A program made the translations under genes and the position numbers. A DNA stretch of 64,000 bases from Tribonema minus (lineage: Eukaryota > Sar > Xanthophyceae > Tribonematales > Tribonemataceae). The stretch spans positions 62,001-126,000 of the forward strand of contig JAFCMP010000103.1 of assembly GCA_017506865.1 (NCBI GenBank). The letters run 5' to 3'. Under the pieces are notes generated by a model, which saw only the letters and a list, made by a program, of their open reading frames with translations, did not search any database and was not told the origin of the DNA. Position 1 is the first letter of the stretch; every line of letters begins with the position of its first letter. Of the stretch, positions 46,747 through 58,404 are shown in pieces.

Positions 46747-47384
46747 GCGACTCATAACTGCATCACTTTTGTAGTACATTCGAGACATAATTGCAGGTCA
46801 TGACAATGTCAGATTGTGCAGGCACCGCATTACATACACAATTATAGCGGCATGTGTTACCAATTGCTCAACGCAAGTATTAAAATAACTTGGAAGTGCG
46901 AGACTGGGTCCGACACGGTGTCTGAACTCACTCAGAGTGTAGTGCAATAGTCACTCGAATGCCATAATGATTGCCAATGGATGCATTCAATTTGCTGGGA
47001 ATCACCAAGATGACAATCTGGTCCAACTCATTGCACACTGATGCTCAGTTTGTTGGTGTGATCATTGCCATGTGCGAGCACAGAACTTTCTACTGCTCAG
47101 CTTCCTTCAACAGCTCTTGGCAGGTGCAGTGCATACAATGTCATGCGACAGAGTCATTGCATTGTCACAATCATATGATGCGTTGCAGCGAGGCTTCCCG
47201 GTAGTCTTACCATAGTACTACTAGTAGTACAGACGGGACAAGTGTGCCGCACGGCTGGGCAACCCTAAGTAGGGTTTGGTTGTGGGGTGTTGGTAGTAGT
47301 GTGAAGAGGGGGAAGCCTGTTTGCGGTTGAGTCTCTCTTTGGAGGAGGAATGTTGCATTGAGTGCACATCCAAAGAGAGGGCTT
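46747..47384. other. Intergenic, nothing recognised
   Basis: Contains the perfect palindrome gtactactagtagtac at 47215-47230. No supported gene. Confidence 0.4.
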
Positions 47385-47426
47385 TTCGCGCCCCTTGCGA
47401 AGCGAAATTAATAAAAATACATACAT
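47385..47426 (+). mobile_element. Isolated tail of a family A retroelement
   Basis: gggcttttcgcgcccc and aattaataaaaatacataca resemble the extreme 3' end of family A. The tail lies directly upstream of the long copy, as if that copy had inserted into or next to the tail of an older one. Confidence 0.65.
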
Positions 47427-50118
47427 AGGCGGTGGCGCAGCTCAAACAACACTTTGCGGAGGTGGGGCTGGAGCTAAACCTCACCAAGTCACGCGCGCTG
47501 CCTGGCAGGGGGCATGTAGTGACAGACCACGAGCGGCAACTGCTGCAGCAGCTGGGCGTTCAGCTAGTGGGGGATACGGAGGAAAATCAGAACCGTGGAG
47601 CTGTGTTGCTGGGGGTGCCGGTGGGCCACAGCAGCTTTGTGGACGCATGGCTGCGCAGGGAAGCGGGTGCAGGCGGGGCAGGGGCTCGATTTGCAGAGCG
47701 ATGCGCGCGCCTGACATCTCCGAGGGCTATGTTCAGGTTACTGCGCTACTGCGTGGTGCCTCGCATGACGTACTGCCTGCGCACCATTCCCACTACGCAG
47801 ACAGCGCCAGCCGCCAAGGAGTGGGATCGGGTCACGCAGTGGGTGCTTGAGCACTCAATGGGCCTGCAGCCACCAGGCCAGACCTGGCGCCAGTTTGAGC
47901 AAAGTGGGGCCCACTTCCATCTGGCAGCGCACGGCCCAGCCTTACAGCAAGCGCGACTCCCAACACGGCATGGCGGCCTTGGCATTACCAGCGCCTGCGA
48001 CATCGCTGATGCTGCGTATGTGGCGGGCACGTTGCAAGCGCTGCAACCAGCACTCTCTGGATGGGCGGGGGTGCTGCAGCAGGCGGCTCCTCAAGCGGCT
48101 GCAGACAACGCTGCTGAGGATGCGGCAACACAAGCGGCACCGGCAGCAGCGGCAGCAGCACCAGCACCAGCAGCATCAGCAGCGGCAACTGTTACAGCGG
48201 CAGCGGCGGTTGCCAGTGGAGGCGCGACCGCTCCGGCAGCGGCAACTGCATCAGCGGCTGGCCGCGCTTATGGCGCAGCCATTCCGGCAACACACGACGC
48301 AGCTGCCGCTGGATCAGGGGCCGCGGCGGCAGCACAGGCGGCACCAGCGGCAGCAGCAGCAGCGGCGGCGCACGGCGCAACTACTCCGGCGGCAGCACCA
48401 GCGGCGGCAGCAGCAGCTGCTCCAGCATCAGAGGCTGCTGCGGCAGCGGCAGCACATGTTGCACCTCAAGTTGCCTCGGCGGCATCACTAACTGCAGCAT
48501 CAACAGCAGCGGCTGCGGGCATAGGCAACACAGCTGCTACAGGCCCTACTAGCCTAAGGGCTGCTGCAGCACCTGCAACAGGAGCAGCGTCGGCAGGCGG
48601 CGCCGCAACCGTGCCGGCTGCGACAGCGGCAATGGCGGTGGCAGCGGCCAATGCGGCAGGTGCTGCACCAACACCTGCGGCAGCAGCAACACCACTGGCA
48701 GCAGCAACAACGGCAGGCGGCGCAGCTGCAGCACCAGCGCACGCAGCAGCGGCAGCCGTCAATGCAGGCGCTGCGCGTTCCACACCAGCAATGCTACAAG
48801 GCGCAGCAGCAGCAGAGGTGGCGCGCCTGCCCCTCATGCGGACGATCGCCACAGCTGCCACATCTCTACGTGCAGCAACAGGTGACAAGCTGGAACATAT
48901 ACTGCCACCAGCGCTAACGCCACTGCAGCAGCAACCACCTACGCAGCAGCCGCCGCTGCGGCCGACAGCAGGTGGTGGCACTGGTGCGGATGCTGCTTGC
49001 GTACTTGACGCCAGTGCTCTGCAGTTGCAGTGTAGCCTGAAACGCCCCAATCAGAGTGCGCTTGCAGATGCCGTCGCTACCGAGCTTGCAGATAAGGTGG
49101 AGGCGGACCTGCAACAGCTGCTGCAGGGCACGCAACCCACGCAAGCACTTGCTCGATTCCGGTCGCAGCGCCACATGCACTCGATCGGCATGGCATTCCT
49201 CAACGAGCCCATGTACTCCACAACGGCTTCGTTCGATGGCCTATCCTGGCAGCTGGCCGTCAAACGCGCCATCGGAGTAGAGGAGCAGACGGCAGGCTGC
49301 AAGCTGTGCGGGAAGTCGCCGGGCGGCACCCTGCATGCACGGCTGTGTCACGCGCCACGCGTCAAGGCGCACGACACCATCGTCCACAATAGCGTTAAGA
49401 GGGCCACGCAGCGCATCCTGCGGCAATACCTCAACACGGCACTGGTGGACGAGGACTACACGCCGTTTCTGGGGTCCGCCGGGCCGCCGGGGAGTCGCAG
49501 GACGGACATCGTGCTGCCCGCCGACGCCTTCCCGAGGACCGGCTACAACGACCCGACACGCCACCCACCGCTCATGGTGGACGTTACCTGCTTCGAGGCA
49601 CAGGTGGCGTCGCAGGCGGCGAAGACTGCAGCGGACCCGGAGCGATGCTGCCGCGACCAAGAGGCCGCCAAGACTACCCACTATTCTGGTCATTATGATC
49701 AGAATTGCTACAAACTTGCCACTTTGGCAATAGGGTCATTTGGCAGCATCGGGGAGCAGGGGCGGAAGCTGCTGGAGGCTGTGGCGACGGAGTATGCCAG
49801 CAGGATGTCAGTGCCCGGAGGAGCACGCCCTAAAGCTCTCAAGGGCATCGCCCTGGCGCGCTTACGCTCGGCACTGTCGGCAGCGCTCCACATGGCGTAC
49901 TCTGGCCGTGTCATGACACACATGGCAGAATCCAGGGGGGGGGGGCACATGGAGGAGGACGTAGGGGAGGACCCCGAGATGCCATTGGCGGCGGCGGCGT
50001 TTGAGTGGTTGTCGTTGCGACACTTTCAGACTGTCATACGACATGTAGATTCCTTACAGCTAGATGCCAATCATCTGGGCTTTTTCGCGCCCTGAGCGAG
50101 AATTAATAAAAGTACACA
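47427..50118 (+). mobile_element. Retroelement family A, longest copy (5'-truncated non-LTR element with restriction-like nuclease)
   Basis: One frame is open from 47432 to 50095 (887 codons; the GTG start is not biological). It begins in the distal part of a reverse transcriptase (GLELNLTKSRAL, LLGVPVGHSSFVDAWL, RHGGLGITSACDIADA), so the catalytic RT motifs are missing. An Ala-dominated insert of about 280 residues follows (48070-48900). Then come a CCHC finger (CKLCGKSPGGTLHARLC) and a PD-(D/E)xK-like nuclease (RRTDIVLPAD ... PPLMVDVTCFEAQ), the order seen in R2/NeSL-type elements. The 3' end has a possible hairpin (gggctttttcgcgccc) and an AATTAATAAAAGTACA tail. It is not autonomous. Confidence 0.88.
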
Positions 50119-50747
50119 TACATGAACGCATTCACCACATCCGTCATGAACACATGCGAATGGTGCACATGCATGACCACATTCACCACATACGTCATGA
50201 CTCATGATCCCTCATAGCAGCTGCAGCACCTGCCACAGTGGCTGCAACTTGAAGGCGGTTGACAAGAGTGTACTGTAGAAGGGCCATCGTCAAGCTTGCA
50301 ATGTCTGATGTTGACTGGAGCAGTGCCGTGCTCTCAGGGATGCAAGCTACTTGAAGATCTTGAAGCACACAGACAGTACTGTTAAGTGCGTACTACGTGC
50401 CTGCCACATTAAGCACACCTGGTCCACTTCAGATCTGCTGCACACCGCTGATTTTTCGGCTTGGGAGTGTGCTGTAAATTACAGTTACAAAGCGTGTGCT
50501 TCGAGGAGTTGACAGGAAGAGCAGCCACATCGCTTGAAAATTGCCGCTCATCTGCCTTCGAAGACTGCAACTAGCATAACAAGGGAATGAGCGTCGACGA
50601 CGGGCGTCACAGTGTCACATAGTATTAGTTGAAATCCTAACACATACCAGGGCAAGCTGCGGTCAAATTGGATGTTACAGGGTGTTGACCGAAATTCAGC
50701 AGGTGTGGAGGTCATGAGGCCATACCCTCCGGTCAATCAGGAAGAAC
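50119..50747. other. Intergenic, nothing recognised
   Basis: A small imperfect repeat, (a)tg(a/c)acacattcaccacat, lies just after the retroelement tail. No coding frame supported. Confidence 0.4.
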
Positions 50748-51089
50748 GTGATGTACTTTTTCCTAGGCTTGAAAAGCCTAGGTCTTAGCCGCTGGGGCGT
50801 CAATACGAGAATGTCACACCTTCGCAACTACCCCGATGGGACGAACCAGGCCGGGATAGGCGGCGCGCTTCTCAGAATAGGCATGAATGGTGACCAAACT
50901 AAGATACGCGACTGGCGAGCTCGCGCCATCGCCTGTGGCCAGAGCGACACTAGGGGTTATCGGCTTTTTATCGGTCGAAAGCTGAGGAAGGCCATTTATG
51001 ACCCGATAACCGACGCTCTGCCCCTTTGGCCGCTCGCGACTAGATCTGCTGCACTTGCCAAGCTGGCTGGCTTCGTCCAGGCCCGATGA
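50748..51089 (+). CDS. Short hypothetical frame, 113 codons
   Basis: Encodes NYPDGTNQAGIGGALLRIGM and GYRLFIGRKLRKAIYDPITD with fairly even amino-acid use, unlike the low-complexity shadow frames elsewhere. No family recognised, and no splice sites or regulatory signals support it. It may be a remnant of a mobile element or a chance frame. Confidence 0.25.
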   Translation: MMYFFLGLKSLGLSRWGVNTRMSHLRNYPDGTNQAGIGGALLRIGMNGDQTKIRDWRARAIACGQSDTRGYRLFIGRKLRKAIYDPITDALPLWPLATRSAALAKLAGFVQAR

Positions 51090-51189
51090 TCAGCCAGTCA
51101 CGCTTTGCTAAACCTATCTGAAGCCTTGCTCTCCCTCGTTTTCGCAATTTTGCCGACCGCCGTCGCCTTGCAGTACTGGCACCTGAAAA

Positions 51190-51482
51190 GTAAAGTCAGT
51201 CTATGACCGCGCGCCATTGCCGATAAGGCATCGTTGTTCACAACGCATGACAGGTAAAGCTTCGTCAGACTGACTGTGGCAGATCAGGCTTCGTCCACTA
51301 TCTAAGCCGCGGCAGGCGAATATACGCTTCGTCAGGTTGACATTTTGTTGCAGAAGGCTTCGGTCCACTGGCAGTCAACAGCGCGCATGGCAACCAAGGC
51401 TCGTCATCATAAAAGAGCATGGCAGAATAGGCTTCGTCCAGCTTCGTCAGGATAAAGCTACGTCCACGCCGGCCTAGGACCC
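51190..51482. repeat. Degenerate short repeats around GGCTTCGTCCA
   Basis: About ten scattered gcttcgtc(c)a(g) units at irregular spacing, including caggcttcgtcca, aggcttcgtccag and cttcgtcagg. No consistent period. Confidence 0.6.
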
Positions 51483-52477
51483 CGCAGCGGCGCACGCGAA
51501 CGAGTGTGATCGCAGCTGCCATTGACGTTGTTAATTAAAATAACTCTCGCTCAGTGCCATTCTCAGACTGTACGTCCCAATTTGGCGTGAAATATCATGA
51601 AAAGTGGCGTCGATCATGAAGGGCCGCTGATCAGGTCATGATTTTCACGACCTTTCAGGGTCGATGAAGGGAACATGGCGTGATTCAAGAAGTGCGAGAA
51701 CATTTCAGCCAATCAGTCGGCGCGGCCGAGCATAGTGCGTATGCCAGGCACTCGGTGGCGAGGCATAGTGGCTTGCGCTGCAGTCGTTGCGCGTGCCGTG
51801 GCCTGTGGGAATGCTGCTAGTGCCAGCAGCACCGCTCTGGCGCCGTAGTATGCCATGCATGCGTGCATGCAAGTGCGCTGCGTCGTCAGCGACCTCTGAC
51901 GCAGGTCACACTGATGAACCACACAAATTGCTTCTGTCGCGAATGTCGGTACGGAACGCAGCACGTGAATCACGCCAGAAATTCATGGCTGCACAAGCCG
52001 TACAGAATGGCTCTCAGGACGCGATGTACGCAATGCATCCGCTCCGCTCATCCGCGACCCTGAAAGCCAAGAAGCAACCGAGGCCCTTGTCCATAGTGAA
52101 GTCTCCAGGGCAGAACTGGTATTGAAGATGGGTTGTGACAGGCTGTAGCCCTATGTCAGGGGCATCTGCTGACTACTCAGTTGTTGAACTTGATGTTGAT
52201 CCTGATGTGATTTTGTACTTCAACGGTGATATTCTTACTTCAACTTCATGCTAACTTCAACTGCCATATCACTGCTCAACATGCAATAACACGGCTCCAC
52301 CCGTCTCAACTTCAACAACAACCAATAGCTCTTCTGGTGCGTCTGAGTGAGGCCAACAACCTACTATCATCAAACCTCAACAGTTTGAGTGTCTTGACTG
52401 ACCTCACTATAGCATAAGCGCTCGGTTGCTTTTTGGGTTTCAGGGTCGCGGATGAGCGGAGCGGATCCTCGGCATGG

Positions 52478-52731
52478 ATTTGTATTTATAAAGGCCCAAG
52501 GGAGGCCGGGTTGCCTATGCAATCGAAAAGCTTGCGTCAACGCAGCAGCCTAGTCTGCGCTGTGTCCTAGGAGCTTGGACACCGGCGCTGCAACACAGCC
52601 CAGCATTCAATTGAAGTTCGCGCTCCGCGTGTGTACGCCATGACGCGCTCCGCCAACTCCCGCGCCAGCGACATGCTCAGCTCAATGAGGATCTGACGCT
52701 TAGCTAACCCTGCCTTGCGTAACACATCTGC
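52478..52731 (+). repeat. Dispersed repeat C, copy 2
   Basis: Homologous to 46490-46746. Compared with copy 1 it carries an extra aattgaagtt at about 52609-52620, producing the palindrome ttcaattgaa, and lacks the extra bases that form ccatgg in copy 1. Confidence 0.9.
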
Positions 52732-53282
52732 CTTCCCCCCCCCTCAGGCTGAGCACAGTGCTGAATGCATTGCCAACTCCTTGACAAAAAGTCTTGTCTG
52801 CTTGCCCAGCCGTCCGTACGACTCCTGCACGAATGGCACAAAAGCCCAAGTTGCCACTTGAAGCATGCTGGGTACTTGGTATGAGAATTGCTGAGCTAGT
52901 CTTACTTGTGATGGCACCGGTGGTGTATTGGGCTCGCCTCAGACTTCGTTGCCCTGCTGCTGCATTCCAGCTGCTCCCGCGAGTTGAGTGAACCCGAATC
53001 TGACCCACAGAAAACTGCCGTCAAACCCTCAGCACCAACTAGCTAGGGTTTGCAGTTAAGACCACAGAAACCGCTACAACTGTTCAGTCATCATATGGCA
53101 GACAACTATGATCATGCCCCGCGCTGGCATGATCCCTAGACTCGAGAATGCTTCCGGCACGCATTCTCCTTACATATCCCTAACCGTGTCACCAAGATGA
53201 CGTCAAGGTGCCGGTGTGGTGCTTGACCTTCGCGTCCTCCCGCACCCCAGCAGCATAGCCGTCCTTGTTCGAGGCATTTGTT
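52732..53282. other. Intergenic or retroelement B 3' flank
   Basis: No supported gene. It may include the 3' UTR of retroelement B, whose end I could not place. Confidence 0.35.
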
Positions 53283-56200
53283 TTACCTGTCAGGTACGAG
53301 CTCGCTGTGGGCGCGCACACTTGTGTCTAGCACTATTCCCTTGTTACGGTATGCACTGCTAAAGTGCAGACACCCTGGGTCAATGATTGTGTCCGCCCGA
53401 TACCCCGGTACCTTGAAGACGCTAGCATCCTCATTGCGGACAATAGAGACATGGTGCTGTCTCAAGATGCGCTGCAGGCACCGTTTTTGGGCAGTGTGTG
53501 TCGCGTTGTGCCCCCGTATGTGCTGGCTGGGGCAGCTGATCGCATGCGTGGAGGTGGGGCTCACGTCACTGCACCGCCATGGGCACACCTCGCCCTGAAT
53601 GCCCCACCCGTCCATGAAGATCGCAACCAAAATCATCGTGGCTGCTGCCATACTGGACATGGGCGCCGCACCCGGGCGGTCATTGGCAGCGGGTGGCACG
53701 CTCATCCACGCCATTGCCCCGGACGCACGCTGGCTGCGCAGCTGCGCCAGGACCCACGCGCTAGCCTGTTGGCGGCGGCGGCTGGTGTCGCGCAAGTCAC
53801 CAATAGGTGCAGCCTGTGTCAGCTTGCCCTCGGCACCAGCCGAGGCAGCCTCTAGGTCCTTCACCAGGCAATCCTCGTATTGACGTCGAAGAACATTTGA
53901 AAGGCCGGCTTGTAGTCCGTGCGTGAAGTGACCGCGCCGGCGGCGGGGCACTACCTTCCTGCAGATCTCGTCAGCATAGGCCTCCCAGTCGTCGTCGTCG
54001 TCCTCCTGCCCGCCGCTGCAGTTGCTTTCTTCCGCGCTAGTTTGTGTTTTAGCGGGCGTGGAAGAGGCAGCCGCGGCAGCGGCTTGAGGGCCAGGCACGG
54101 TCGCCGCCACAGTGGCCGCCTCGGTGCCAGGCGCAATGTCGTGGGTGCCACAGTGTGTGGGGCTGGCTCAGTGGTCACCGTCTCCGTGACGGCAGTCGCG
54201 GCGTAGATCGCTTGCACCGCAGTGGGGAGCGTCGACGCTGCGGCCGTCGTATCTGCTGCCCACAGTAGCAACGATGCTGGGAGCTGCTCGGCCACAGCTG
54301 TGCGTGATTTTTCGCCGCCATCAGCTGTCAGCGCTCGCGTAGAGCGTCGCACGGCCTCGATGATCGGCGGCAGCCCCTGGTCCTCGCGAATTGCGCATGA
54401 GTGCTGCGCAAACCAGGTGACTGCGCCTTGTTCGTCAGTACCAAGCCTCAGGGCCCCTGCTGCCACAGTTGCATGAATTATTGCTGGCCGTAGTGTAACA
54501 GTTAAGCATGCCTGGGCCGTGTATGCGGCTGGTGCCAGTAGCCCCAAAAGCGGCATGCCTAGACCGCCTCGTCGCTCCGGCAACCGTGATGCCCGCAGCG
54601 GCACTGCGATGTCCGTGAGTTCTGGCGGGCCCAAGCGCGGCAATACCAGCACGCTGCCGCTGCTGGCTTCCTCATTGTCACCAGCAGTGCAGGCGGCCAG
54701 CAGGTGTGACTTCATGGCTGCCGCGGTAGCGCAGACGCGCAGGTGCAGCATGCGTTCGAGCGTCCATGCACAGAACCCGTCAACGCGTGCAACCATGTCT
54801 CACTCAAAGCCGTGTCAACGACCCGAGCTAAGAAGCCCATGCGCTTCGTCAGTGACCTGCGCAGAATGAACTGTGCTGCCTGTAGGTGATGCCGCGCCAT
54901 TCCAGCCAGCTGCCACGACAATCGCCACGTCCCTGCGTCAACAAGATGCTTGCTCATGGCAGCATGCACATAGGCTGGGTGCCCTACCGGTACCCCGACC
55001 GATGTAAAGCCCTGACTGGACTCTGGCATGGTGGCGTCCACAAACGGTATGTCAAGGGCGCGCAGGCGTGCTCTGGCCGCTTCATCAAACACTGTGCCGC
55101 GCATGGCAATGGCCAGCGACTTGTCTGGTCGAACGCGTAGGCCCCCTGCCGCAAGCCGACGGATCACCTCTGCCACCCCAGCGGCCGCTGCATCGTCGAA
55201 GTAGGCAGCTTGCAGCACGTTGAGGTCATCCAGGAAAGCGCAGTGCGGGGCTGGCGGTTCCGCTGTGCTGTGGCCGTAGGCCGGCATACTGCCGGGCGTC
55301 GCATTCACTCCATCAGGGTAGAAGTCTTAGAGTAGGAAGGCCGCTGCCACTGCAAAGTACAGCGGCCCTAGAGGGTCCCCTTGCTGGCACCCTAGGTGGG
55401 AGCAGATAATGCGAGCTTCACCGTTCACCTCCACTCGCATCTCTGGGGCAGTGTCACTGTGGCACCACAGTATACGGACTCAAAGTGCGGGAGCAGCTCC
55501 GGACAGAAGAGCATAAGTCCCCGCACAATGGCGGCGCGATCCACACTGTTAAAAGCGTTCTCACAGTCCAGCTGGATTGTGGTGCCATACAGCTCGTGCC
55601 ACACGCGCGCGCGCGCTGCCACATGCTCGACGCCAGACCGGTATCCTACGCCAAACTGCGACATGGAGGCCAGCAGCCCCGATATTTTGCCCTTGACACT
55701 CCGTGCCGCTGTGGACCCGAGGAGTCTGCGCCAGACACTGGAGCAGGCGATCGGACGCCGCTTCTGTCCTGTGCCTGAGAGGGCCGCGGCGCGGAGAAGC
55801 CGTTGCGATTGCTCCGGCAGCAGTTCGGGCTCAACAAGCAGCGTCGTGAACACCTTGGCCAGGTGATGGGCGAATGCCGGTTCCATCACATCCGATTCTA
55901 AATCACCAGCTAGTCCTGGCGAGGCACTGCCCACGGGGCGGGTGGCTGCTTTCACTGGTGCACCAGGCCCAGCGGCCATCAAGAGGTGTTCACAGCGTAG
56001 GCCGTCCAGCCCTCCTGCCTTCCCCGCCCCTGCTGCGGACAAGGTCGACAGTATGTCTGTCGCCTCCACCACGAGGCGCCGTCCGGCTGCGCTGGCAGCA
56101 TCCTCAGGCCTATCGCTGCGATCATGCGCCTGACCTGATTCGAAGACGGGACTGCCGCTGCCAGCGGGCCCGGCGGTCGTTGCCACCCCTGCGCCGTGCA

Positions 56201-57923
56201 AGCAGTGCCGCCGGGCGTCGCGTACCAGGCCGCGCACTTGCTCCATTGGCGTATCGACTACCCCGGGCCGGGTGCCAGTTTCAGGGTGCTTTGCTGCCAG
56301 CACCTGTGCCGTGACCTCGTCTGCTGGGGCGCATGCTTCACGCGCCTCTAGTCGTGCGGCAGCCAGGCCTACCCCCCGTCGCTTGCCTGAGAGGGCAGCG
56401 CATGCTGTTTGCTGCCTGGAGTCAGCCTCCGTCCAGTCGGCATCGAAGTTCGTTTGTGCCGACGCCGTAGCTGCGTTGTTTGGTTTGGGGGCCCGCAGCG
56501 CCGCTGCTGCTGACAGCGTCTTTCTCAGTAGCTCCGCAAAGTCGCCAAACAGCAACGCTGCCAGCCGGGCCGCAGGCGGCATACCGGTTCCCTCCGGTTG
56601 CCTACCAAAGGCCATTGCTGCTAGCAGGTGCAGCAGCCTGTAGCCGCGCTGCACTAGAGTCTGAGAAACCTGATGAGCAAACGCCCCGGCACCATGGTGG
56701 AGGCGCACCCGTGCCGCCTCACGTGCACTGTCTGTGGCGTCCGCCAGTAGTCGTGTGGCGTGCTCCACTAGCCGTGCCCACTGGGTGCACTGCAGCTGAG
56801 TGCGGAAGGGGTTGGCAGTCGTGGTGAACCGTAGCAGCAGTAGATCCGCCTCATTGGTCTGGTCAAGTGCGTGGACGACCGAGGGCGTCGAGAGGTCCCA
56901 AGCCAGGGATGCTCGTGCCTGGGGCTTTGAGGGCCTGCCACTGGTGGTGGTGGTCGGGGGGGGCGGTGACGCGGCATCGTCCGGCGGGTCCAAGTCCATG
57001 TCCGCCCATCCCACGGCCGTCCCGTGGGGGGGGCTGCTGTCCTGCAGCCTTAGGCTGTTAGACTGAGTGCGGCTGCCGGCGCTGCCAGGCGGTGCCGCAG
57101 CAGCTGCCGTTCGGCGCCGGCGTTGCGCGCCGGTTGCCGTGGCCGCCGGGCGTTTCTTGCTGGACTTCGAGTTGGCAGCGCCACTAGCCGGCACCGCCGG
57201 TGGCTTTGGAGGTGTCGCTGCGGCAGCCCCCGCCGCCGCGGCCGCGCCGTCGCTACCCGCACCCCCGCCCTCGGACTGGCCCGGGGGTACTGCCGGGCGT
57301 GCGCGCGTGGGGGCGCTTCCATTCCGTCGACACGTGTGGCATGGCGAGGTCAGCGCGCATTGCCTCTGCCCCGCGCTGGCTGACATATGGACCAGACCGC
57401 AAGCACCTGTGCATGCACTCAGCTTCCTTACCGCCGGTAGGAAGTCTTCTGCCGTGCAACCATACATGGTGCTCATCTCCTGCACACGCTTGGCATGGTG
57501 TGCCCCAGTGTTGCAGGTACTGCTGCCTGAAGGGGCACGGTCACCGGGTGGGTCGTGATCAACCTGCTGCAGGATGCCCTTGGCGTATGCTGCCGCCGGA
57601 TTTTGCTGACAGTGTGATGTGCTCGCCTCAGGGTTCAGCATCAACCTCGTGCAGCTACCACCGTTGAAGTGGGCCACTACCGGTGCCATGCGGCTCGCAG
57701 CTGACAGTTTGCCTCGCTGTTTGCTGTCCTCTTTCTGACCAAGCTGCCAAAATGCCAGTGTGCATAGTGGATACCTCAGTGGCTCAGGCTGCTGTGGCAA
57801 CTGCAGCGCAGTACGGGGCTGTGTCCGTCTCGGAGCCGTGATGTGGGTGCTGTCAGCTTGAGTGGTCGCCGACGCTGTCACAGTGGTTGGCAAGGGCGGA
57901 GCTGCCGCAGGGGCGACAAGCAA
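53283..57923 (-). mobile_element. Retroelement family B, near full-length but decayed non-LTR element
   Basis: Read on the minus strand it carries an N-terminal Pro/Ala-rich region and then a reverse transcriptase: KAGGLDGLRCEHLL, RRPIACSSVWRRLL, motif A IQLDCENAFNSVDR, motif B GCQQGDPLGPLYF, motif C FLDDLNVL. The thumb (GVPVGHPAYVHAAM), a CPWRC...HAISC finger and a nuclease-like segment (YRADTIIDPG ... GIVLDTSVRA) follow. The order matches family A, so the two are related. A one-base shift near 55442-55452, a TAA at 55327-55329 and further frame changes near 54.78 and 54.1 kb make it a pseudo-element. Its 5' end is uncertain. Confidence 0.85.
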
Positions 57924-58069
57924 ATTGGTACTTTCAAATTCAACAGGTTACTTACTCTTGAGGGAGCGGAAACGCTATAAAAAACACAATATGCAACTCA
58001 TGTACACATTCACATGTCAAACGCATATGCGCCAGGGTACTACCGGGTAGTACTTTTTATTAATTCTCG

Positions 58070-58187
58070 CTCAGGGCGCGAAAAAGCCCAGATGATGGTC
58101 TAACTTGATGCTGCTGTACGGAATCTGCATGTCGTGTGACTTTTGAAAGTGTCTCAACGACAACCACTCAAACGCCGCCGCCGCCAA
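58070..58187 (-). mobile_element. Retroelement family A, 3' end, inverted
   Basis: Reverse complement of the family A terminus (ttattaattctcgctcaggg, gcgcgaaaaagccc, caaccactcaaacgccgcc). It shares the variant ending (gcatgtcgtgtgac, gtctaacttgatgctgct) with the copy at 35.5 kb. It ends in the palindrome gtactaccgggtagtac (58061-58077). Confidence 0.88.
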
Positions 58188-58295
58188 GTAGTACTACATC
58201 TACGTACTTACTAAGTTAGTAAATCTAGTAATTTAAAAATTACTATGTGCCGCCATTTCAAAGTTACTACTAACCTACTAGTAGTTGAGACTTTC
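58187..58295. repeat. Palindrome-dense AT-rich patch
   Basis: Contiguous or overlapping palindromes: gtagtactac, tacgta, ttactaagttagtaa, tagtaatttaaaaattacta and ctactagtag. No coding frame. It lies between two family A fragments. Confidence 0.8.
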
Positions 58296-58404
58296 GGAGA
58301 GTACCTACCGTGTGACAGTGACATGCATGATGCCATCATTGACAGTCTGAGGGAGCTTTTCAGCCTGCCAGTGAGGTACTGGTATTCTATTATGATAGTA
58401 CTAC

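Noticed and set aside
47432..47434. GTG as the start of an 887-residue protein
   Set aside because: The frame begins in the middle of a reverse transcriptase; the element is 5'-truncated, so this is not a true start.
53364..57667. Plus-strand frames across the 53-57 kb region
   Set aside because: Antisense to retroelement B, whose minus strand carries the reverse transcriptase motifs.
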